This document shows, piece after piece, positions 17,185 through 23,939 of a stretch of 57,456 nucleotides of DNA. Below the pieces are notes generated by a model, which was not told where the DNA came from, ran no database searches, and was given only the letters and a program-made list of their open reading frames with translations. This DNA is from Nitrospirota bacterium (lineage in GTDB: Bacteria; Nitrospirota; Thermodesulfovibrionia; Thermodesulfovibrionales; UBA6898). Numbering within the stretch: the first letter of the stretch is position 1; the number at the start of each line of letters is the position of its first letter. The position numbers and the translations under genes are program-made. Where the stretch lies: positions 1 to 57,456 of the forward strand of contig JAKAIE010000007.1 in NCBI GenBank assembly GCA_021814475.1. Direction: 5' to 3'.

Positions 17185-17864
17185 TTTTCCCTGAGGAAGC
17201 GAAAGAACTCATGGAGAGTTTCCAAAACATGACGGAATCTGACAGAAGATCTGCCCTTAAGCCTCGGATGGCTCGCAACTCCCAATTCCTTTATCCTGTT
17301 TTCATTATTAAGAATTATGTAAATGAGTTCAGCATCAACGAAGAACCCCCTGGAATGCAGCTGACTGTCTGCAAGAACGGACCTTCTGAACAGTTTAAAC
17401 GGACAGTTGATATCCATAATCCGGAACCCCAGAAAAAATGAAACGAGGCTCCCGTATGCTTTTGAAAGGCCTATCCTGACGATAGAGTCACTCCGTCCAG
17501 TTCTGTATCCGATAACAGCGTCATAATCTCCGGCATAAGAAAGAAATGCCGGCAATTCCGAAATATTAATCTGCAGGTCCGCATCGGTAAAAAATATCCA
17601 CTCCATTGCGGCCCGGCCGAAGCCCGATGCCAAGGCAGCGCCTTTGCCCCTATTTACGTCATGACGAACGTACCGTATCCTTCCGTCACTCCCGGCCATA
17701 TTCATAACTAGCTCGCCAGTCGCATCAGTACTCCCGTCATCAACGACAATAACCTCATACTCACCGACAGAGGCCGGGATACCGGCCAGAATCTGCGTCA
17801 ACACCTCTGTTATTGCAAGCTCCTCATTGAAGGCAGGAACCACAATGGAAAGGCTGTCAACCAT
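17181..17864 (-). CDS. GT2 family glycosyltransferase, dolichyl/polyprenyl-phosphate mannose synthase-like
   Basis: The 227-residue protein is about DPM1 length. It has the GT2 fold signatures SIVVPAFNEE, VIVVDDGSTDATGE, NRGKGAAL and the DXD-type FFTDADLQ, then CPFKLFRRSV, all typical of dolichyl-phosphate-mannose synthases that transfer mannose from GDP-mannose to a polyprenyl phosphate on the cytoplasmic membrane face. There are no C-terminal membrane helices, so it is the soluble, membrane-associated type. It is first in the long minus-strand gene run and overlaps the TMTC-type gene by 4 bp, so it is the likely donor-maker for the GT-C proteins. The sugar could be another hexose or a heptose. 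Confidence 0.87.
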   Translation of the reverse strand: MVDSLSIVVPAFNEELAITEVLTQILAGIPASVGEYEVIVVDDGSTDATGELVMNMAGSDGRIRYVRHDVNRGKGAALASGFGRAAMEWIFFTDADLQINISELPAFLSYAGDYDAVIGYRTGRSDSIVRIGLSKAYGSLVSFFLGFRIMDINCPFKLFRRSVLADSQLHSRGFFVDAELIYIILNNENRIKELGVASHPRLKGRSSVRFRHVLETLHEFFRFLREK

Positions 17865-18132
17865 CTATAGCTTGACCCGCTGGAATACTTACACAATCAC
17901 TTATTAAATGCATTTGTGTTTATTATGTAATCGGTCCGAATATAAAGTCAAAGCACTCTGCTGCCCCTGCCAAAAGTGCCACGAAGACTCTGCTCAGCCG
18001 GACGCGATGAGACTAAAATATTTTCCCAAAAGATTAAAGTTTCTGGTATATTATCCGATATATATATATTACTGGAACCAAGACTTTACCAGCATGGTAA
18101 CAATACTTAAATTATCAGGGAAAGGGGTTTAC
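17865..18132. other. Divergent intergenic region (268 bp)
   Basis: This A+T-rich gap lies between the minus-strand GT2 start and the plus-strand pseudopilin start and must carry both promoters. I see alternating TA tracts near 18058-18070 and a short hairpin (TTACCA / TGGTAA, about 18086-18100). I find no convincing -35/-10 pair and no sigma-54 element. The reading frame of the pseudopilin stays open upstream, but its codons here do not look like protein. Confidence 0.5.
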
Positions 18133-18690
18133 ATGAAGGCAATTCGAAAACAGTCCGGTTTTACGCTTATCGAGGTAATTGTCGTAGCAGGCATTATCGC
18201 AGTGCTGGCGGGTATACTTGTCCCGCTAATCTTCAAGGAAATTGACGAGTCCAAGATCTCACGGGCAAAGGCAGATGTAAAATCCATTTCAAGCGCACTT
18301 GTCGTCCTCAAGAAAGACACGGGTGCATGGCCCGGTATAGCAACACCTCTATGTGCAGCAATAGCAGACACGGCTCTTACCGGCTCCGGTTCAGATCCTA
18401 ATATTGTCGGTGCCGGATGGGACCTGTCGTCAACTGAAAATATCGACCACTTCCTCAATACGGACAGCAACGGCTGCTGGCCGAACAGCGGAGAGGGCGC
18501 ATGGAAAGGGCCCTATATGGCTCACGTCGGTTCTGATCCATGGGGCAGAAGATATATCCTGAATTCGGCAGACTTTGCTAATCCTGCGGCACCTGTATGG
18601 GTAATATCTGCCGGTCCTGACGGTAATCTTGATACTGCAACAGCCAACAATCAGCCGGCAGGGGACGACATAGGAGTCAGGATCAGGTAA
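18133..18690 (+). CDS. GspG-like type II pseudopilin / type IV pilin-like protein
   Basis: The 185-residue protein has a class III signal: leader MKAIRKQSG then FTLIEV, with Glu at mature position +5, followed by a hydrophobic helix (IVVAGIIAVLAGILVPLIF). The C-terminal half has the major-pseudopilin pattern GPYMAHVGSDPWGRRYIL and SAGPDGNLDT ... GDDIGVRIR, as in GspG calcium-binding loops. AAAGGGG about 7 nt before ATG 18133 fixes the start; upstream in-frame codons are not part of the protein because prepilin leaders are short. No other secretion or pilus genes are nearby apart from the GspH-like gene 33 kb away, so it is an orphan pseudopilin, possibly of a scattered T2S/T4P system. A hairpin follows the gene. 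Confidence 0.88.
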   Translation: MKAIRKQSGFTLIEVIVVAGIIAVLAGILVPLIFKEIDESKISRAKADVKSISSALVVLKKDTGAWPGIATPLCAAIADTALTGSGSDPNIVGAGWDLSSTENIDHFLNTDSNGCWPNSGEGAWKGPYMAHVGSDPWGRRYILNSADFANPAAPVWVISAGPDGNLDTATANNQPAGDDIGVRIR

Positions 18691-18714
18691 CCAGATAGGC
18701 TTGCTTGCAATAAA

Positions 18715-18752
18715 ACGGAGAAGGCCTCAGGTAGCACTGATGCCTTCTCCGT
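18715..18752 (+). terminator. Hairpin, possible terminator after the pseudopilin gene
   Basis: A 16-bp stem with one mismatch (arms 18715-18730 and 18737-18752, loop GTAGCA) lies 25 bp after the pseudopilin stop. On the plus strand there is no U-run after it, while the minus strand reads into TTTTATT, so as an intrinsic terminator it fits the minus strand better although no minus-strand gene ends here. It may terminate by another means or stabilise the pseudopilin mRNA. Confidence 0.5.
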
Positions 18753-18890
18753 TCCGCATTCAAACCATCCCATGAATTGTTCTGTCTGTCATTCTTCCCA
18801 TTATTGGAATTTTTGTCATTAAAAGAAATTGCTGACCGCTGAACGGAGCATGTGAAGAGCCTACTATGGTTTAATTATATTGTCTGAGAG

Positions 18891-18901
18891 TATAATATAA
18901 T
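18891..18901 (+). promoter_or_regulatory. Overlapping -10 hexamers upstream of the nitroreductase
   Basis: Two overlapping perfect TATAAT hexamers (18891-18896 and 18896-18901) precede ATG 18913. No good -35 is present. Transcription from either would leave a leader of only about 5-10 nt, and there is no ribosome site before the ATG, so the mRNA may be nearly leaderless. Confidence 0.4.
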
Positions 18902-18912
18902 ATTCACGGCCA

Positions 18913-19500
18913 ATGGATTTAGATACAGCCATAAAGACCAGACGCAGCGTCCGCAGGTTCTCGGACCGTCCCGTCCCGGAAGATCAGTTACGACTAATCG
19001 TTGAGGCCGGCAATTCTGCCCCTTCCGCATGCAATTTTCAGGCATGGAGATTCAGGATACTTACTGCCGCACAAAAACATAAGATGGTGAAACTTGGCGG
19101 TGCAGATATCATTGCCAATGCGCCTCTTGTCATCATGGTCTTTTATCCTAAAACTGACAACCCGTATCACGACGGAATCCAATCGGCCTCGGCCTGCATT
19201 CAGAACATGCTTCTGACTGCGACAAGCCTGGGTATAGGTTCATGCTGGATATGCCACCTGCCAATGAAGACTCAGGTGAAACAACTTTTTTCTGCGCCCT
19301 TTCATTACGAGCCTGTGGCTTGTGTCCTGCTTGGATACCCTGCCGGTGCCCAGGTCCCGATGAAGCGAAAATTTTCCTTTGAAGAGCTCTTTGAATTCGG
19401 CTCAAAATCGTACCGGAACATATTGAAGTATTTCTATACAAGACTGCCGTTTAGACCAAAGATTGTGGAACGGCTTTTCACAAAGAGGTTTCCCAATTGA
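18913..19500 (+). CDS. Nitroreductase family protein (FMN-dependent)
   Basis: The 195-residue protein starts with AIKTRRSVRRFSDRPVP and continues with GNSAPSACNFQAWRF, the FMN-binding N-terminal pattern of nitroreductase-family enzymes; SASACIQNMLLTATSLGIGSCWI matches the second conserved block. Such enzymes reduce nitroaromatics, quinones or flavins with NAD(P)H in the cytoplasm, but the family is broad and includes unrelated functions. The stop overlaps the TTG start of the methyltransferase (TTGA), so the two are coupled. C-terminal basic residues (RLPFRPKIVERLFTKRF) extend slightly past the usual domain end. Family is certain; substrate is unknown. Confidence 0.88.
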   Translation: MDLDTAIKTRRSVRRFSDRPVPEDQLRLIVEAGNSAPSACNFQAWRFRILTAAQKHKMVKLGGADIIANAPLVIMVFYPKTDNPYHDGIQSASACIQNMLLTATSLGIGSCWICHLPMKTQVKQLFSAPFHYEPVACVLLGYPAGAQVPMKRKFSFEELFEFGSKSYRNILKYFYTRLPFRPKIVERLFTKRFPN

Positions 19501-20216
19501 AAAAATATAGCATGGGCTTCAGGATTGAGGAGGTCATTGCCCACTGGAACAGCGTTGCATTCAAGTATGACAGCTCAAACCGCCATCGTCTGAATCCTCA
19601 TCACTGGCGTTTCATAGAGGGAATAAAACACATCCCCCCATCAGATTCTGCTGATCTCTCGATTCTCAGCATCTGGTCGAGAACCGGCGATGCCATCCCT
19701 TATATCAGATCGAAACTGCCAAATGCAAAACTGTACAATTTCGAGTCGTCTTCTGCGATGATCGAAATCGCCAAAATAAAATATCCTTCAGAATCTTTTT
19801 TTGAAACTGATCTCTCAAGGATCGATCTGCCTGGCGAATCCATGGACTATATCCTTTCGCAGGAAACGCTTGAACATACCCCTGCCCCTCCTGCGCTCCT
19901 TGAAGAATTTTATCGTGTGCTGAAACCGGCAGGTCGCCTGGTCCTCTCTCTTCCGCCCCGCATAGCCGATCTCCACCAGTTTACTTGGGAGGCTGTTGTC
20001 GGAGGCCATGGAGACGGTCCGAGGAGGGGAATTCCTTCACGTGTCGTCCTTTTTTTCCTGAAAGAGGCCGGGTTCAGAATAACGGAGCATAAGGCAATCC
20101 TCTTGTTGCCTGTCGGACCGAAATGGTTCATACTATTTGGGGACTGGCTACTTGATAAAGCACCCTTTCTAAGAGAGCTTGGGATCATGCAATTTTATAT
20201 CTGCACAAAGATCTGA
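19497..20216 (+). CDS. Class I SAM-dependent methyltransferase
   Basis: The 239-residue protein has a Methyltransf_11-like core: SILSIWSRTGDAIPYIRSKL replaces the usual glycine-rich motif I, NFESSSAMIEIAK gives motif II, MDYILSQETLEHT motif IV and FYRVLKPAGRLVLSLPP motif V. The motif I glycines are weaker than usual. The start is TTG 19497, overlapping the nitroreductase stop, with AGAGG about 9 nt upstream; ATG 19512 lacks a ribosome site. The acceptor is unknown. Its position before a GT-C transferase suggests a glycan or lipid-linked precursor, but that is inference. Confidence 0.82.
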   Translation: MKKYSMGFRIEEVIAHWNSVAFKYDSSNRHRLNPHHWRFIEGIKHIPPSDSADLSILSIWSRTGDAIPYIRSKLPNAKLYNFESSSAMIEIAKIKYPSESFFETDLSRIDLPGESMDYILSQETLEHTPAPPALLEEFYRVLKPAGRLVLSLPPRIADLHQFTWEAVVGGHGDGPRRGIPSRVVLFFLKEAGFRITEHKAILLLPVGPKWFILFGDWLLDKAPFLRELGIMQFYICTKI

Positions 20217-20226
20217 GTTGCGGGAT

Positions 20227-20856
20227 ATGCGCCTTTCCAGTGATTCAGTTTATGCTCTTACCATAGCTCTCTTCTGCGCTGTTGTCATGCTTTCCCTTCA
20301 GCTGCACGGCAGACAGGGCAGGGTTTTTCTCCATAGGCCCGAAATAGCTGCCATTGATAACCTAGGTGATGCCCTGGCCGTTTGGCAGAAGAGCGGAATC
20401 AGCGGACGAACCCTGCTCATATTCTCCAGAACCGTGGGAGACGAGCAGATGGACCGTCTGGTCCCGCCCGCCGCATATCCTGTAAATGATGCCACCTACG
20501 TCTATTTGGCCGTCAAGAAGAACATTGTCAGAAAGGTATATCATGTGTTAAATGACAAAGACTGGGCTGAGGCCGCGGATATCCTGGCAAGGTATTCCTC
20601 TGTCGCAAGATCGGGAGAATCCTTCCGATCGGGAATTGAAGATGTACCGCTTATTATCACGAAGCTTCGGGATCTGGACCATCTGGATGAGCCTGTCCTC
20701 ATATTGATCGATACGGAATACATAGGGGCAGCCGCAGTGCACCGAATTGCGGATAGCCTGAAAAATAGAGGCATATGCGGCGACTTCGTTATCTTCTCAG
20801 GGAAGGAAGCGTCTGCGGCCCTGAAGCAGGGTCAGGAGTTCACTTGTGGAAAATAG
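20227..20856 (+). CDS. Membrane-anchored protein of unknown function
   Basis: About 209 residues starting at ATG 20227 (GCGGG just upstream). One N-terminal hydrophobic segment (SVYALTIALFCAVVMLSLQL) anchors a domain that would face the periplasm. The segments DNLGDALAVWQKSGISGRTL and VLILIDTEYIGAAAVHRIAD suggest an alternating alpha/beta fold, but I do not recognise a family or catalytic motif. It overlaps the following GT-C gene by 11 bp, so it is probably a partner or regulator of that glycosyltransferase. Confidence 0.65.
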   Translation: MRLSSDSVYALTIALFCAVVMLSLQLHGRQGRVFLHRPEIAAIDNLGDALAVWQKSGISGRTLLIFSRTVGDEQMDRLVPPAAYPVNDATYVYLAVKKNIVRKVYHVLNDKDWAEAADILARYSSVARSGESFRSGIEDVPLIITKLRDLDHLDEPVLILIDTEYIGAAAVHRIADSLKNRGICGDFVIFSGKEASAALKQGQEFTCGK

Positions 20857-22099
20857 ACGCCTTGGAATGGTTCTTATCCTTGTGCTTTCTTTGCTGACTG
20901 TCGAACTCCGTATATGGCGGCTCGATGTAGTTCCCACGTTCCGTGACAGCGAGATATATCTTGTCCCGGCAGCATACAATTATGATGTAACCGGGCAGGA
21001 AACACCCGACAACTGGTACCTCACGCCACTCAGACATATAATCATGCAATGGAGTATCGCCGTATTCGGGAACAATCCGTATGGCTGGAGAATGCGAAAT
21101 GCGATCTTTGGAGTGATGGGAGTGCTGCTGATCTATCTGATTGCGAAGAGAATATTTGAGGACCGGAAAACAGCCTTTCTTGCAGCCTTACTTCTCAGTC
21201 TTGACGCGCTGTACCTCAGATACTCGCGAGCGTCGCACGGCGAGATCATGGCTGTCGTTTTCATCCTCTCGGCGCTTTATTGCGTTCTGCGTTATTCAGG
21301 GAGGTCCATGCTTCCCCTGTTAGGTGCAGGAGTCTTTCTCGGTCTTGCAAATGCTGTGAAGTGGTATTTCTTGCCTGCCCAGCTCATTTTGCTCATCTTA
21401 ATCATTTCACGGATATACAGAATGAAGAAACCTTCATTGCAGCCGATACTTGCCGCAGTGCTTGCCTTTACTATTCTCCCGTTCAGCATTTATGCGCTCA
21501 CATTTTATAACTGGTTTGGACGCGGCTTCGGATTGTCCGACTTCATTGCATTCCATAGTGATGCCTACCGTGTCATGCAGGGGCTTACGCTTGAGGCGGT
21601 TCCGGGCTTTTATCCCGAGATGATCAAACATAGCGGAAATTTTTCTGGGTGGTTTCTCAGGCCGGTGATCTTCGGATATCAGAACTGGTCTGACGGAAAG
21701 ACCGGAGTATACGATATTGTTATGAACAACTTCCCACTTGTGCTGCTGGTATTGCCAGCAGTCCTGTTTTTGCTTTATAAGTCGATCAGAACACGATCAG
21801 AGTCAAAGCTGCTTGTCGCCGTCCTTTTTCTGTCAACCTATCTTCAATTCCTGCTGGCAAAGCGGCCTATATGGATCTATTCGGCCATCCCGCTTCTGCC
21901 CTTCGGGTATCTGGCCGTGGCCTTTCTTGCTGCTTCTATCCTGGAAAAGATTAAGCATTCTTCCCGCCTTTTTTTATTTCTGACCGCAGTCATAATCCTG
22001 TATGGTCTATACCTCTTCCCTTTCATTAACTCCTTTCCTGTATCCGAGGCGTTATATGCACCGCTGCGGGCCATCGGGCATATAGAGAAAGGTTCCTGA
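20846..22099 (+). CDS. ArnT/PMT-like GT-C family glycosyltransferase (GT39/GT83-like)
   Basis: This 417-residue polytopic membrane protein has a first extracytoplasmic loop with an acidic residue in PTFRDSEIYLVPAAYNYD, then FGNNPYGWRMRNAIFGVMGVLLIYL and LDALYLRYSRASHGEIMAV. This layout is typical of ArnT, PMT and related enzymes that use polyprenyl-phosphate sugars. The start is GTG 20846 with AGGAG 8 nt upstream. It lacks the TPRs of the TMTC-type proteins. It ends 6 bp before the stop of the convergent TMTC-type copy 4. It would transfer a sugar in the periplasm, to a lipid, glycan or protein; the acceptor is not evident. Confidence 0.78.
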   Translation: MENRRLGMVLILVLSLLTVELRIWRLDVVPTFRDSEIYLVPAAYNYDVTGQETPDNWYLTPLRHIIMQWSIAVFGNNPYGWRMRNAIFGVMGVLLIYLIAKRIFEDRKTAFLAALLLSLDALYLRYSRASHGEIMAVVFILSALYCVLRYSGRSMLPLLGAGVFLGLANAVKWYFLPAQLILLILIISRIYRMKKPSLQPILAAVLAFTILPFSIYALTFYNWFGRGFGLSDFIAFHSDAYRVMQGLTLEAVPGFYPEMIKHSGNFSGWFLRPVIFGYQNWSDGKTGVYDIVMNNFPLVLLVLPAVLFLLYKSIRTRSESKLLVAVLFLSTYLQFLLAKRPIWIYSAIPLLPFGYLAVAFLAASILEKIKHSSRLFLFLTAVIILYGLYLFPFINSFPVSEALYAPLRAIGHIEKGS

Positions 22100-22105
22100 T
22101 CCTCG

Positions 22106-23845
22106 TCAGTACAGTTCAGGCTTCGAGACTATCCCCCTCTCGATATCGTTCCTGAGTCGTATAGCATCCTCGTAGTCCGGATAAATAGCAAGCGCAGCTG
22201 ATACATCCCGCCTCGCTTCCTCGGACATGCCGAGCGCTGCCTCGACCGCGGCCCGGTTCTTGAGCGCCTCCGCATAGTCGGGCCGGCTCTGCAGGGCCAC
22301 ATTATAGTGCCTTAGCGCTCCCCTGAGATCCCCCCTTCTGACCAAAACCATCCCTATGCTGTTGTTCGCCGCTGATGCCTTTGGATACGCGTCCGTGATT
22401 TTCCGGAGTTCAAGCAGTGCCTTGTCATATTGGCCCAGCCTGAAGTATTTATTGCCCAGATTCAAATGCCCCCTGGCCTTCATGGGACTTTTTGAGACAA
22501 CGTCGGTCCAAAGGGTGATCTCATCCGCCCAAACCTTATTGCGTCGATAAGTCGCCACTGAAAAAATGCCGACTATCACGACCAGAATCACGACAGCTAC
22601 AGGCCGCAAATACGGGCGTCTGCCGGAAAGTCGTCTTAACGCAAGGACACCCGCGGTACAGACCGCGATGAATATGCCTGCCGAAGGCAGATACAGACGG
22701 TGCTCGAATATGACATCCCCTGTCGGAATCAGACTCGATTCGATCAGCAGCGTGATAAAGAACCAGAATATTCCGAAGGAGATGATATTCAGCTCAGGCA
22801 TGTTAAATCTGCGGCTTTTAATTCGCAGAACAAATCCTGACCCTATCAGCGAACAAATTACAACAGCCGCCCATAAAAACTGTAGCGGCACATCAGGTCC
22901 TGCGATTACATAATCGTAGTCAAGGTTCTGGTTAGAGGGCAGGACGAGGAGCCTCAGATAAGTGACAACTACCCGTACCTCTGTCAACATATACAGGAGG
23001 CGGGACATATCGGTTTTGGCGCGTGTCATATCGTCGATAATAGCAAGAAGACCGCCTTCAGCATTACTTATAAGGAGCAGGCTCAACGGAATAATCGATA
23101 ACAGCAGGCAAAAAGGGGCAAGTCGCCTGATCCAGCCCGCTTTGTCTTTTTCGTGGAACAGCAATTCATACACTGCTATCACAAACGGTATTGTAAATGC
23201 TGTCTCCTTAGTCTTCATGGCAAGGGTCGCCGACAGCAGAGATGCTGCATAAAGAGGCCATGCGCGACGCCGTTCGGCTGTGCAACGCCATTTTGAATAA
23301 AGGACCAAAGACAATAGATAGAAGAGGGCCGCAAGTGAGGTGAATCTCTGGGAAATGTAGGTCACTGCCTCGGTCTGTACAGGATGCACGGCAAAGAGCG
23401 AGGCAGCTGCGGCAGACGCGGCAAATGCCGCACCAAATTGGCTGGACCCGGCTACCCCCGATCTGACTGACACATCGGTCGCCCTGAACAGATTCATCGA
23501 AAGCATGTAAACGAGTATTACATTTGATAAATGTATCAGCAGATTGACTACATGATATCCCGGCAAGGAGAGTCCATGCAATGCGTAATTCAGTGCAAAC
23601 GATAATACACCCACAGTTCTCATGACAAATGTTGGATATTCAAAAAAATCCCGATACTGGCCGGCATACTTCGGATGGATTAAGTTCTGAGGATCCCTTA
23701 TAAGCGGGTTATTAGACACATAGGGAATATCATCAAATACAAAAGGACTATTGAGGGTATTCGAGTAAGCGAGGGCGCTGCAAACGATAACCGCAGCAAC
23801 GGCTGCCATCCGCCAGAAACTCCTGCCTGAATAAACGTCACTCAT
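22106..23845 (-). CDS. TMTC-type GT-C membrane glycosyltransferase with C-terminal TPRs (copy 4)
   Basis: The 579-residue protein has a polytopic N-terminal region with FVFDDIPYVSNNP and family blocks HPVQTEAVTYISQRF, AMKTKETAFTIPF and EHRLYLPSAGIF, then about three TPRs (ARGHLNLGNKYFRLGQYDKA, DYAEALKNRAAVEAALGMSE). It is isolated on the minus strand, convergent with the ArnT-like gene, and directly downstream of the terminator of the large cytochrome operon, so it is transcribed separately. The same motifs as copies 1-3 indicate the same activity; different TPR numbers suggest different acceptors. Confidence 0.8.
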   Translation of the reverse strand: MSDVYSGRSFWRMAAVAAVIVCSALAYSNTLNSPFVFDDIPYVSNNPLIRDPQNLIHPKYAGQYRDFFEYPTFVMRTVGVLSFALNYALHGLSLPGYHVVNLLIHLSNVILVYMLSMNLFRATDVSVRSGVAGSSQFGAAFAASAAAASLFAVHPVQTEAVTYISQRFTSLAALFYLLSLVLYSKWRCTAERRRAWPLYAASLLSATLAMKTKETAFTIPFVIAVYELLFHEKDKAGWIRRLAPFCLLLSIIPLSLLLISNAEGGLLAIIDDMTRAKTDMSRLLYMLTEVRVVVTYLRLLVLPSNQNLDYDYVIAGPDVPLQFLWAAVVICSLIGSGFVLRIKSRRFNMPELNIISFGIFWFFITLLIESSLIPTGDVIFEHRLYLPSAGIFIAVCTAGVLALRRLSGRRPYLRPVAVVILVVIVGIFSVATYRRNKVWADEITLWTDVVSKSPMKARGHLNLGNKYFRLGQYDKALLELRKITDAYPKASAANNSIGMVLVRRGDLRGALRHYNVALQSRPDYAEALKNRAAVEAALGMSEEARRDVSAALAIYPDYEDAIRLRNDIERGIVSKPELY

Positions 23846-23895
23846 ACACTAATAAACTCTGCAAATCCTAATAATGACATCTAACAGCCCGCACC

Positions 23896-23926
23896 AAAAA
23901 AAAAGGGCCGCTTAAGCGGCCCTTTT
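23896..23926 (-). terminator. Strong intrinsic terminator of the cytochrome operon
   Basis: A perfect 26-nt palindrome (23901-23926; core GGGCCGCTTAAGCGGCCC flanked by A4/T4) lies 14 bp after the stop of the 12-heme cytochrome. On the minus strand it is followed by a run of nine T (23904-23896). It ends the NHL/BACON-cytochrome-cytochrome unit and separates it from the TMTC-type copy 4. Confidence 0.9.
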
Positions 23927-23939
23927 AGTCGCTGCTATA

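Noticed and set aside
17908-18132. An in-frame upstream extension of the pseudopilin gene containing a CQKCH heme-like motif
   Set aside because: Prepilin leaders are short and ATG 18133 has a good ribosome site. The upstream codons are not protein-like, so the motif is chance.
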